Part shown: one piece after another, positions 16,661 through 24,209 of the stretch
Position numbering within the stretch: the stretch's first letter is position 1
Layout: every line of letters starts with the position of its first letter
Assembly: GCF_015351105.1 (NCBI RefSeq)
Contig: NZ_JADKRR010000001.1
Coordinates: 372,001-436,000, forward strand
Direction of reading: 5' to 3'
Source of the DNA: Clavibacter sp. VKM Ac-2872
Lineage (GTDB): Bacteria > Actinomycetota > Actinomycetes > Actinomycetales > Microbacteriaceae
Length of the DNA: 64,000 nucleotides
The notes under the pieces: model-generated
Told to the model about the DNA's origin: nothing
The model's input: only the letters and a program-made list of their open reading frames with translations
Databases searched by the model: none
Position numbers and translations under genes: made by a program

Positions 16661-17197
16661 TCGCGAAGGATCCGAATGGCGTTCGCCGTCCTCAGCGACG
16701 GCGTCGTGCGTCGTTCCGGCGTTGAGCCGCGCCAGGTACCCGGCGAACGCGTCGAGGTCGGCGCGCGTCCACTCGCCGAGGCCGCGGATGAGGCGGCTGC
16801 CCTGCATGTCGTCCGCGTCGATGCCGGCGAGCCCGGCCGGCGTGAGCGCGAGCACGCGCACCCGGCCGTCCTGCGCGTCGCCGCCGACCTCCACGAGCCC
16901 CAGATCCTGGAGCTGGCGGAGCTGGCGGCTGACCACGCTGCGGTCGACGCCGAGCTGGTCGGCGACGGCGCTCGCGTGGGCGCTGCCGCAGCGGCGGATC
17001 ACGCGGAGCATCTTGTAGCCGATGGGCGGGAGCTCCGGGTGGATCGCCGCGGCGGCCTCCCGGGTCGTCGTCCGGATCCGCCCGGCGAGGGCGGTCATCT
17101 GCTCCTCCACCTCGGCGATGCCCGCGGCGATCCCGTCGGCGGCGACGGGGGCCTCGCCCGCGGCGTCGACCGCGGGGGAGCGGTCCTCGTCGGTCAT
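16619..17197 (-). CDS. MarR-family regulator of the MFS operon
   Basis: A 192-aa MarR regulator. The winged helix spans about 75-125: SAHASAVADQLGVDRSVVSRQLRQLQDLGLVEVG, then the wing QDGRVRVLALT. Its ATG (17195-17197) overlaps the stop of the MFS gene (17194-17196), so the two are co-translated and the regulator likely controls its own operon through the site at 18961-19010. The C-terminal ~30 residues (from TTHDAVAEDGERH) run past the usual family end and overlap the convergent orphan gene, so the original stop may have been replaced at an insertion joint. Confidence 0.82.
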   Translation of the reverse strand: MTDEDRSPAVDAAGEAPVAADGIAAGIAEVEEQMTALAGRIRTTTREAAAAIHPELPPIGYKMLRVIRRCGSAHASAVADQLGVDRSVVSRQLRQLQDLGLVEVGGDAQDGRVRVLALTPAGLAGIDADDMQGSRLIRGLGEWTRADLDAFAGYLARLNAGTTHDAVAEDGERHSDPSRSACAAEPFEGGRP

Positions 17198-18951
17198 CGG
17201 CGGGAGTCGACCCCGGCGTCCTCGGCCTCGGGGAGCCGGATGGACCCGGTCGGGTTCGCCTCGCCGGCGGGGGTGAGCGCCACGGCGCCGGCGGATGCGC
17301 CGATGAGCGCGTCCTCGGCGTCGGTGCGGCGCGTCCCCCTGGTGTCCGCCGCGGCGGCCCTGTCGCTCTTCAGCTGCACGGCGTTCTTGCTGCCGAGCTG
17401 CGCGTTGGGCAGGAAGATCACCGCGATGAGCGAGACGACCGCGAGCGGCACGCTGTAGAGGAACACGTCGCCGATGCCCACGCCGTACGCGCTCTCGACC
17501 ACGGTGCGGACCGCGGGGCTGAGCTGCGAGACCTGCGGGATCACGCCGGATCCGAGCGCCTGCGCGGCGGCGGCCTGGTCGGCGGGGGCGAGCTTCATGA
17601 TCCCCGCGGTGATCTCCGACGCGATGATCGTGCCGAGGATCGAGCCGAGCACCGAGACGCCGACCGTGCCGCCGAGGCTGCGGAAGAACGTGACCGCGCT
17701 GGTGGCGACGCCGAGGTTCTTGACCTCGATGGCGTTCTGCACGACGAGGACGAGGTTCTGCATGAGCATGCCGAGGCCCGCGCCGAGCACGAACATGTAG
17801 ATGCCCACGAGCACGAAGTCGGTGTCGTAGCGGAGCGTCGAGAGCAGCGAGGTGCCGGCGACGATGAGCACGGCGCCCGTGATCATGATCGCCTTCCACT
17901 TGCCACGGCGGCTGATCAGGTTGCCGAACACGGTCGAGGAGATGAGCAGGCCCGCCATGAGCGGGATCGTCAGGAGGCCCGACTGGGTGGGCGTGGCGCC
18001 GCGCGACAGCTGCATGTACTGCGCGAGGAACACCGAGGTGCCGAACAGCGAGATGCCGACCGCGAGGCTCGCGACGACCGAGAGCGTGAACGTGCGGTTG
18101 CGGAACATGGTGAGCGGGATGATCGGCTCGGCGACCTTGAGCTCGGTGACGACCGCGGCGATCAGCAGCACGACCGCGCCGCCCGCCATCAGGTAGGACG
18201 TGGTCGAGGCCCACTCGAACTGCTTGCCGGCCTGCGAGACCCAGATGAGCAGGAGCGAGACGCCGCTGGCGATGAAGACGGCGCCGAGGTAGTCGACGTG
18301 CACCTTCCGCTTCGGGTGCGCGGGGAGGTGGAGGGTGACCTGCAGCAGGATGATCGCGATGATCGCGATGGGCAGCGCGATGAAGAAGTTCCAGCGCCAG
18401 CCGAACGCGTCGGTCACGACGCCGCCGAGGAGCGGGCCGCCGACGGTGCCGACGGCCATGACGGCGCCGAACAGGCCGGCGTAGCGGCCGCGGTCACGCG
18501 GGCTGATGATGTCGGCCATGATGATCTGGCTCAGCGCCGCGAGGCCGCCGGCGCCGAGGCCCTGCAGCACGCGGAAGACGATGAGCGTCTCGGTGTTCTG
18601 CGAGAAGCCGGCGAGCGCGGATCCCAGCACGAAGGTGCCGAGCGCGAGCTGGATGAGCAGCTTGCGATTGAAGAGGTCGGCGAACTTGCCCCAGAGCGGC
18701 GTGCTCACGGTGGTGGCGAGCAGGGTCGCGGTGACGACCCAGGTGTAGCCGGACTGGTCGCCCTTGAGGTCGCTGATGATGATCGGCAGCGAGGTCGAGA
18801 CGACGGTGCCGGCGAGGATCGACACGAACATGCCGAGCAGGAGGCCCGAGAGGGACTCGAGGACCTGGCGCTTCGACATGGATCCGTCGGCCGAGACGGT
18901 GCGGCGGGGGGCCTTCGCGGGTGATGCGGCGGCCGGGCGGTGCTGGGACAT
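17194..18951 (-). CDS. MFS drug-efflux transporter, DHA2 (14-TM) family
   Basis: Proton-driven multidrug exporter of the EmrB/QacA type, 585 aa and about 14 membrane helices. Motif A is seen in LWGKFADLFNRK, motif C in the [20 protein letters not shown] region of helix 5, and the family start in GLLLGMFVSILAGTVVSTSLPII. The C-terminal ~80 residues are a polar cytosolic tail. A GGAGG ribosome site precedes the ATG at 18951. It has a strong promoter and operator at 18963-19010 and is co-translated with a MarR regulator. Confidence 0.92.
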   Translation of the reverse strand: MSQHRPAAASPAKAPRRTVSADGSMSKRQVLESLSGLLLGMFVSILAGTVVSTSLPIIISDLKGDQSGYTWVVTATLLATTVSTPLWGKFADLFNRKLLIQLALGTFVLGSALAGFSQNTETLIVFRVLQGLGAGGLAALSQIIMADIISPRDRGRYAGLFGAVMAVGTVGGPLLGGVVTDAFGWRWNFFIALPIAIIAIILLQVTLHLPAHPKRKVHVDYLGAVFIASGVSLLLIWVSQAGKQFEWASTTSYLMAGGAVVLLIAAVVTELKVAEPIIPLTMFRNRTFTLSVVASLAVGISLFGTSVFLAQYMQLSRGATPTQSGLLTIPLMAGLLISSTVFGNLISRRGKWKAIMITGAVLIVAGTSLLSTLRYDTDFVLVGIYMFVLGAGLGMLMQNLVLVVQNAIEVKNLGVATSAVTFFRSLGGTVGVSVLGSILGTIIASEITAGIMKLAPADQAAAAQALGSGVIPQVSQLSPAVRTVVESAYGVGIGDVFLYSVPLAVVSLIAVIFLPNAQLGSKNAVQLKSDRAAAADTRGTRRTDAEDALIGASAGAVALTPAGEANPTGSIRLPEAEDAGVDSRR

Positions 18952-18960
18952 GATCCTCCG

Positions 18961-19010
18961 GGTAGTTGACTACAGGCAACCATATGTCGGTGGTGGACAG
19001 GTGTCAACTA
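18961..19010 (-). promoter_or_regulatory. promoter and MarR operator of the MFS-marR operon
   Basis: On the minus strand a near-consensus sigma-70 promoter is visible: TTGACA (19002-19007), 17-bp spacer, TATGGT (18979-18984). Directly downstream of the -10 lies GTTGCCTGTAGTCAAC, an inverted repeat (GTTG/CAAC arms), and TAGTTGAC (18963-18970) with GTCAACTA (19003-19010) forms a wider perfect inverted repeat around the promoter. These are good candidate MarR sites. Confidence 0.65.
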
Positions 19011-19111
19011 TCTCCGCGCCGAGGCCGGGCCGAGGCCGACGTCGCGTGCGTCGGAGTAGACCGGGAGGGAGAGCCGGTCGACCGACCGGCCTCGATGCGA
19101 GGAGGAACCCC

Positions 19112-19468
19112 ATGGTCGATTCGGTGGCGACGGTCTGGCTGCCCGTCACGGACATGACCCGCGCGGTGGCGTTCTACCGCGACACGCTCGGTCTCACGAT
19201 CACGAGCGAGGACGCGGACTGGAGCGAGATCGACGCGGACGGCCTCATGATCGGGCTCAACGCGCGCGAGGAGGCGGGCGGCTCGTCGAGCGGCGGCGCG
19301 GTCATCTCGTTCACGCCCGAGGGCTCCATCGAGGACGAGCTCGAGAAGTTCAAGGCCCGCGGCGCCGAGATCACGGGCGAGATCAGCGACCACGAGTGGG
19401 GCCGCATCCTCCCGTTCCAGGACAGCGAGGGCAACGACCTGCAGCTCTACACGCCGCCCGCGGGCTAG
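19112..19468 (+). CDS. VOC-family (glyoxalase/bleomycin-resistance fold) protein
   Basis: A 118-aa single-domain VOC protein with two beta-alpha-beta-beta-beta halves: VATVWLPVTDMTRAVAFYRDTLGL at the start and LPFQDSEGNDLQLYTPP at the end, where the Glu/Gln metal ligands of the family normally lie. It may be a dioxygenase, a lyase or a drug-binding protein; the reaction cannot be told. The ATG at 19112 has GAGGAGG 8 nt upstream. It reads divergently from the efflux operon, which makes a role in drug tolerance possible but unproven. Confidence 0.82.
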   Translation: MVDSVATVWLPVTDMTRAVAFYRDTLGLTITSEDADWSEIDADGLMIGLNAREEAGGSSSGGAVISFTPEGSIEDELEKFKARGAEITGEISDHEWGRILPFQDSEGNDLQLYTPPAG

Positions 19469-19487
19469 GCGCTCCGGAGGTCTCCGC

Positions 19488-19793
19488 TCACGGCAGCGGC
19501 TCGAGGTCGACGTGCACGTCGTCGCCGACCTCGAGGCCGTGGGCGTCGCGGATCGCGCGCTTCACCGGGAGGATCCACGTGCCGTCGCCCTGCGGGAAGA
19601 CGGACGTGCGCCAGGTCGTGGTGCCGACGCGGGCCCGCACCGGCACGGATCCGAAGCCGCGGCGGCCCGCCTGGCCCATCTCGCGGAGCATCGGGGCGAG
19701 GTCGCCGGGCAGGGACACGAACGTCCACAGCTCGCGCCGCGCCTCCCACGCCCAGAGCGGCGCGGTGAAGTCGAGGGGGAGGTCGTCGGTCAC
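19488..19793 (-). CDS. DUF1905-family protein
   Basis: A 101-aa single-domain protein matching DUF1905 in its DFTAPLWAWEA start, the GFGSVPVRARVGTTTWRTSVFP centre and the WILPVKRAIRDAHGLEVGDDVHVDL end. Function is unknown; the fold is a small beta-barrel. Two GTG codons stand in tandem (19796 and 19793). TAGGGT on this strand (19800-19805) ends 6 nt before the second, the spacing seen at other leaderless genes here, so I prefer 19793. Confidence 0.8.
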   Translation of the reverse strand: MTDDLPLDFTAPLWAWEARRELWTFVSLPGDLAPMLREMGQAGRRGFGSVPVRARVGTTTWRTSVFPQGDGTWILPVKRAIRDAHGLEVGDDVHVDLEPLP

Positions 19794-19816
19794 CACTCGA
19801 CCCTACGGGCGCGCGC

Positions 19817-20335
19817 TCACCAGCCGGCGCGGTCGGCGACGATCGCGGCGACCTCGGCCGCGGTGCGGGACGTGGTGTCGATCGCGAGGCCGCCGAGACC
19901 CGCGGCGTGGATGATCGCGGCGAGCTCGGGCGCGCGGGCGCGGTGCCAGGCGAGGGCGGCCGCGTCATCGCCGTGGCGGACGTCGAGGCGCGCCCCGACC
20001 GCCTCCGCGTCGACCGTGAGCCGGACGAGCAGGCACTCCCGGGAGGCGAGCGCGTCGATGTGGCGCGGCAGATCCGCGGGGTCCTCGAGCACGGACGCGA
20101 CCACCACCACGCGCGCCCCGGCCTCCCGGTAGTTGCGGGACAGGTCGCCGAGGTTGCGGAGCGCGAGCCCCAGCTGGAACGGATCCTCGGCCGGAGCCGG
20201 ATGGAGGAGGCGCACGTCGTCCGCGTCGACCAGGGCGTGGGGGATCCCGCGCGCGGCGAGGAGGGCGCCGAGGGCGCGCATCGTCGTGGTCTTGCCCGCG
20301 CCGACGGTGCCGGTGAGGATCACGGCGTCCGTCAT
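19817..20335 (-). CDS. P-loop kinase-like ATPase
   Basis: A 172-aa nucleoside/adenylylsulfate-kinase-like P-loop protein. Walker A is GTVGAGKTT (about 9-17), and HALVDADDVRLLHP gives the acidic residues expected of the substrate-binding Walker B-like site. DPADLPRHIDAL and RLDVRHGDDAAALAWH look like the mobile lid. The substrate is not evident. It follows the 300-aa unknown gene with 6 bp between them and is probably in one operon with it. Confidence 0.72.
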   Translation of the reverse strand: MTDAVILTGTVGAGKTTTMRALGALLAARGIPHALVDADDVRLLHPAPAEDPFQLGLALRNLGDLSRNYREAGARVVVVASVLEDPADLPRHIDALASRECLLVRLTVDAEAVGARLDVRHGDDAAALAWHRARAPELAAIIHAAGLGGLAIDTTSRTAAEVAAIVADRAGW

Positions 20336-20341
20336 CGCATC

Positions 20342-21244
20342 TCAGCTGCCGCCCGTGACGAGGTCGCACTCGAGCTCGTCCGCGGACGCGGCAACGATCT
20401 CGAAGGAGGCGGCGCCCGCGCGGATCGTCACCGTCGACATGCCGACCCAGCGCGGATGCGGCTCGGCGGTGGTGCTGGAGATGGCGTGGCGGAGGATCCG
20501 GAGGCGGTCGATCGAGAGCGTCGCGGTGCGGCGGCGGAGGATCTGGTCGCGGCGCGTGAGGATCAGCAGCTCGCGCGGCGAGCACGCCGCCACCGCACCC
20601 GCGAGGCTCATCGGCCGGAGCCGCTGCAGCGCGCCCATGAGGCCGTCGGCGGTGGGCACGAGCGGCGTGCGCGGCCGCGACGAGAGGTAGCGGAGCTGCG
20701 GATCGCGCGCGGCCAGATCCCAGTACGCCGCGGCGACGCCGGCCTCGTCCTGCCCGACGTCGATGCGCGGCGTCGCACCGCGGGTCTCGGACGGGCGTGC
20801 GTGCGGCACCCCGGCGGACTCGCCCGCGAGCGTCATCAGCAGCTCGGTCAGCTCCACGACCACGTCGGCGGATGCGCCGTTGAACGGGATCCGGAGCGCC
20901 TGGCCGTCGGCCGTGTGCACCGTGAGCAGGCCGTCGAGCAGGTCGACGCGGTCGCGCACGGCGACGATGTTGGCGAACGGGATGCGGCGGGCGGTGTACG
21001 CGGATCCGTCGCGCGAGAGCACCTCCAGCTCGCGGTCGCCCACGACGAGGAGGTGGTCGTACAGGTCCATCGACGGGTCGGTGTCGCGGCGGGGGATGTC
21101 GCGCGGCACCTTGAGCACGAGACGCGCGGCGAACGGGTCGACGTCGTGCGGGCGGTAGAGGCGGGGGACCTCGTCGACGGTGCGGACGGTGTCGATCCAC
21201 GGGCCGAAGGCGTCGTGCTCGGCGGTTCTGGCGGGCGATGTCAC
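20342..21244 (-). CDS. conserved hypothetical protein, 300 aa
   Basis: No family recognised. There is no signal peptide or membrane helix. Residues about 65-125 read like a PH/GRAM-type barrel (LLVVGDRELEVLSRDG, RRIPFANIVAVRDRVDLLDGLLTV), and a second such region appears near 220-300 (SPRELLILTRRDQILRRRTATLSIDRLRILRH). The GTG start is preceded by TATACG with an 8-nt gap, so it is probably leaderless. It is the first gene before the P-loop kinase, 6 bp away, suggesting joint function. Confidence 0.6.
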   Translation of the reverse strand: MTSPARTAEHDAFGPWIDTVRTVDEVPRLYRPHDVDPFAARLVLKVPRDIPRRDTDPSMDLYDHLLVVGDRELEVLSRDGSAYTARRIPFANIVAVRDRVDLLDGLLTVHTADGQALRIPFNGASADVVVELTELLMTLAGESAGVPHARPSETRGATPRIDVGQDEAGVAAAYWDLAARDPQLRYLSSRPRTPLVPTADGLMGALQRLRPMSLAGAVAACSPRELLILTRRDQILRRRTATLSIDRLRILRHAISSTTAEPHPRWVGMSTVTIRAGAASFEIVAASADELECDLVTGGS

Positions 21245-21331
21245 CCCGTGAACGTATACCGCTCTCCGGCGCCCGCGGCAGGGGTGGGGCGACCCCTCTC
21301 CGGGGCAGCCGACCGTGTGCTACGCGAGCGG

Positions 21332-21961
21332 TCAGCCCTCGATGAGGTCGCGCTCGGGCGGGACCGACGTCCACAGCCTCACGACCCGGCGGCCGAGCGC
21401 GCGCTCGAGTCCGCCGAGCGCCTTCACCACGAAGATCGTCGTGCGGGCGGGGGATCCGGCCTTCGAGAAGCCGCGGTCGACCGCGCGCACCCACGTCTCC
21501 GCGGCGATCTTCGCGGTCGAGTAGTTGGCGCCGCCCGGGTAGGGGCGCTGCACGGCCGTGGAGGAGACGATGGCGAGGCGACCCGCGTCGGACGCCTGCA
21601 GGTCGGCGTCGAACGCGCGCGTGGTGTTGCGCAGCGTCGTGACGATGCGCTCGTGCAGGAACTCCCAGTCCTCGTCGGTCTGCCCCTCGAGGCCGTTGCC
21701 GCCGCGCCAGCCGCCGACGAGGTGGATCAGGCCGTCGACGCCGCCGAGGTCCGCGCGGATCCGCGCCGCCAGGTCCACGACGGCCGCGTGGTCGGCGAGG
21801 TCGCACACCTCGCGGCGCGCGGCGTCGACCTCCTCGAGCCTCCCGGCGTCGCTGCCGACCGCGACGACGCGCGCCCCGGCCGCCGTGAGCTCGGCGGCGA
21901 CCGCGCGCCCGGCCGGGCTCGACGCACCCGCGACCACGACCACGCGGCCGTCGACGCTCAC
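21332..21961 (-). CDS. short-chain dehydrogenase/reductase, coupled to DUF6421-like gene
   Basis: A 209-aa SDR. The nucleotide-binding glycine motif is present as VVAGASSPAGRA (about 8-19), the NNAG-like strand end as LVGGW, and the catalytic Ser and Tyr/Lys as VSSTAV and NYSTAK. It starts at GTG 21961, which overlaps the stop of the preceding gene (21958-21960), so the two are translated together. The substrate is unknown; lack of a C-terminal substrate loop and the short length suggest a compact, classical SDR. Confidence 0.82.
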   Translation of the reverse strand: MSVDGRVVVVAGASSPAGRAVAAELTAAGARVVAVGSDAGRLEEVDAARREVCDLADHAAVVDLAARIRADLGGVDGLIHLVGGWRGGNGLEGQTDEDWEFLHERIVTTLRNTTRAFDADLQASDAGRLAIVSSTAVQRPYPGGANYSTAKIAAETWVRAVDRGFSKAGSPARTTIFVVKALGGLERALGRRVVRLWTSVPPERDLIEG

Positions 21962-23379
21962 GCCGCCTGCCCCGTGATCCCGGCGGTGGAGGAGATGACG
22001 TCGCGCATCTTCTTCTCCAGCGCCTCGAAGAACATGCTGAGCGGGAACTCGTCGTCGAGCACGAGGTCGGTGAGGCCCTTCGGCGGCCCGTCGAGCGGCA
22101 GCGCATCCGGCCCCTTCGCCCACGTGGACGCGGGGTGCGGCGTGACCGTCTCGGTGACCATCGCGTAGGCGGCCAGCCAGTGCGCGGTCTTCGGCCGGTC
22201 GATGGAGCGCCAGTAGAGGTCGTTCACGCGGTCGGCGAGCGCGACGACCACGTCGGCGACGTCGTCCCAGTCGATCGTGAGGCGCGTGTCGGTCCAGTGC
22301 AGCACGTGGTGCTGGTGCAGCCACGCGAACAGGAGCTGGCCGCCGAGTCCGTCGTAGTTCCGCACGCGGGATCCGGTGATCGCGAAGCGGAAGATGCGGT
22401 CGAAGATGACGGCGTGCTGCACCATGCCGGCGCGCTCGAGCAGGGCGTCGTCGGCGGCGGAGCGCTCGGCGGGATCCACCGCGGCGAGCCGGCGCTGGAT
22501 GCGCACGGCCTCGCGGAACGCGGTGAGGTCGCAGCGCAGCTCCTCGATCGAGTAGAGGAAGAAGGGCATCCGCTGCTTGATCATGAACGGGTCGAACGGC
22601 AGGTCGCCGCGCATGTGCGTGCGGTCGTGGATGAGGTCCCACATCACGAAGGTCTCCTCCGCGAGCCGCTGGTCCTCGAGCAGGCGCCGCGCGTCCTCCG
22701 GCAGCTCGAGCTTCGTGACCTCGGCGGCGTGGCGCACCACGCGGCGGAACCGGGCGGCCTCGCGGTCGGCGAAGATCGCGCCCCACGTGAAGGTCGGCAC
22801 CTCGCGCATCGCGACGGTCTCCGGGAACAGCACGGCCGAGTTGGTGTCGTAGCCGGGCGTGAAGTCGACGAACCGGATGGGGACGAACAGCGCGTTGCCG
22901 TAGTCGCCCGCCTCCAGCTCGGCCACGAACTCGGGCCAGACGACCTCGATGAGCACGGCCTCCACGAGGCGGCTCGCGCTGCCGTTCTGCGTGGTCATCG
23001 GGAAGACGACGAGGTGCCGGATCCCGTCCACGCGGTCGCGCTGCGGCTGGAACTCGTTCAGGGAGTCGAGGAAGTCGGGCACGCCGAGGCCCGCGTCGAC
23101 CCAGCGCGCGAAGTCCACGTCGAGCGCGGCGAGGTACGCGGCGTCGTGCGGGAAGAGCGGGGCGAGCGCGCGGACGGCGTCGCGGATCACGCCGACGAGG
23201 CCCGCGGCCTCCGCGTGGTGCGCGGGGTCGGGGATCGACCCGTCCTTCACCTGCATCGGCTGGAGCGCGACGGCAGCGTCCTTGAGGGCGAGCCACGCGG
23301 GGGAGGAGGCGACGGAGCGCGCGTCCTCGACGACCTCGGGCTCGCCGATGACGGCTGCGGTGGGTGCGGCGCTGGACAT
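21958..23379 (-). CDS. DUF6421-like conserved actinobacterial protein
   Basis: A 473-aa soluble protein that I match from memory to the actinobacterial DUF6421 group. Conserved-looking motifs include MWDLIHDRTHMRGDLPFDPFMIKQ (about 245-270), with a His-rich set that could bind metal, and LLFAWLHQHHVLHWTDTRLTIDW (about 350-372). The ATG at 23379 follows GGAGGTCGATCC. It overlaps the downstream SDR gene by 4 nt. The His/Asp pattern hints at an enzyme, but no reaction can be assigned. Confidence 0.65.
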   Translation of the reverse strand: MSSAAPTAAVIGEPEVVEDARSVASSPAWLALKDAAVALQPMQVKDGSIPDPAHHAEAAGLVGVIRDAVRALAPLFPHDAAYLAALDVDFARWVDAGLGVPDFLDSLNEFQPQRDRVDGIRHLVVFPMTTQNGSASRLVEAVLIEVVWPEFVAELEAGDYGNALFVPIRFVDFTPGYDTNSAVLFPETVAMREVPTFTWGAIFADREAARFRRVVRHAAEVTKLELPEDARRLLEDQRLAEETFVMWDLIHDRTHMRGDLPFDPFMIKQRMPFFLYSIEELRCDLTAFREAVRIQRRLAAVDPAERSAADDALLERAGMVQHAVIFDRIFRFAITGSRVRNYDGLGGQLLFAWLHQHHVLHWTDTRLTIDWDDVADVVVALADRVNDLYWRSIDRPKTAHWLAAYAMVTETVTPHPASTWAKGPDALPLDGPPKGLTDLVLDDEFPLSMFFEALEKKMRDVISSTAGITGQAA

Positions 23380-23515
23380 GGATCGACCTCCGATCGTGCG
23401 GGTGCGTGCGGTCCCTCCACCGTAACGGCGGGTTCGGCGCGAGATCGTGTCCCGCGTGCGGGATCCGCGCGTGGATCCGGGTGCCCACGCAGCATGCGTG
23501 CGCGAGCGGGGTGCG

Positions 23516-24082
23516 CTACGCCTCGTCGTCGTCCGGCACCGGGGTGCTCGTCCCCGTCTCGTGGTCACGGCGGAGGATCGCGTAGCCGACGGACGCGCGC
23601 GGCTCGCCGCCGGCGACGGGCCAGCCCTCGCGGTAGTGCGCCTCCTTCACGAAGCCGGCACGCACCAGCACCCGGCGCATCGCCCGGTTGTCGTCGCGCG
23701 TCTGCGCCTCGAACCGCGTCACGTGCGGGTACGTCCGGAACACGTGGTCCGTGAGCGCGCGGACGACCGGGACGCCGAGCCCCCGGCCGCGCGAGGCCTC
23801 GGCGAGGCGCAGGTCGAACAGCACGCCCGGATCCTCGAGGTCGTCGAGGACGACGAGGCCCACGCGGCCGGATCCCGCCACGTCGATCCAGAGGGCCGCG
23901 TGCTCGGGCCCGGAGAAGCCGCCGTCGGCGATGCGCGCGTCGACGTCCGCGGCCGTCGGCTCCGACCCCATGTGGAACGGGAACACGTTCGAGGTGAGGA
24001 ACCCCCGGAGCGCCGCGCGGTCACGGTCGACGTCGACGTCGACCAGCACGACGGTCGGGGATGTGGATGGGGTGTCGGGCAT
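23516..24082 (-). CDS. GNAT-family N-acetyltransferase
   Basis: A 188-aa acetyltransferase of the RimJ/RimL-like type. GLVVLDDLEDPGVLFDLRLAEASRGRGLGVPVVRAL (about 85-120) carries the acetyl-CoA pyrophosphate loop (RGRGLG), and RDDNRAMRRVLVRAGF is the conserved motif B. The ATG at 24082 follows GAAGGACCCC. It reads away from the phosphate transporter across 127 bp that hold the PHO box; whether PhoP also affects this gene is open. Confidence 0.83.
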   Translation of the reverse strand: MPDTPSTSPTVVLVDVDVDRDRAALRGFLTSNVFPFHMGSEPTAADVDARIADGGFSGPEHAALWIDVAGSGRVGLVVLDDLEDPGVLFDLRLAEASRGRGLGVPVVRALTDHVFRTYPHVTRFEAQTRDDNRAMRRVLVRAGFVKEAHYREGWPVAGGEPRASVGYAILRRDHETGTSTPVPDDDEA

Positions 24083-24136
24083 GGGGTCCTTCCGGGTGGT
24101 TCGAGCGGCGGACGCCGGGGCGCGCTTCTCCACAGG

Positions 24137-24158
24137 CGCGGGTGAACAGCGGGTGAAC
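24137..24158. promoter_or_regulatory. PHO box (PhoP direct repeat) before the phosphate transporter
   Basis: Two adjoining 11-nt units, CGCGGGTGAAC and AGCGGGTGAAC. Read on the minus strand these are GTTCACCCGCT and GTTCACCCGCG, which match the 11-nt direct-repeat unit (GTTCACC core) known for PhoP in Streptomyces and related genera. The box ends 51 bp before the GTG at 24210, a good place for an activator. Confidence 0.72.
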
Positions 24159-24209
24159 CCGGCGGTCCCCCGTAGAGGGGACGCGCCGGCAGGGCGCAAG
24201 CTCATCGCC

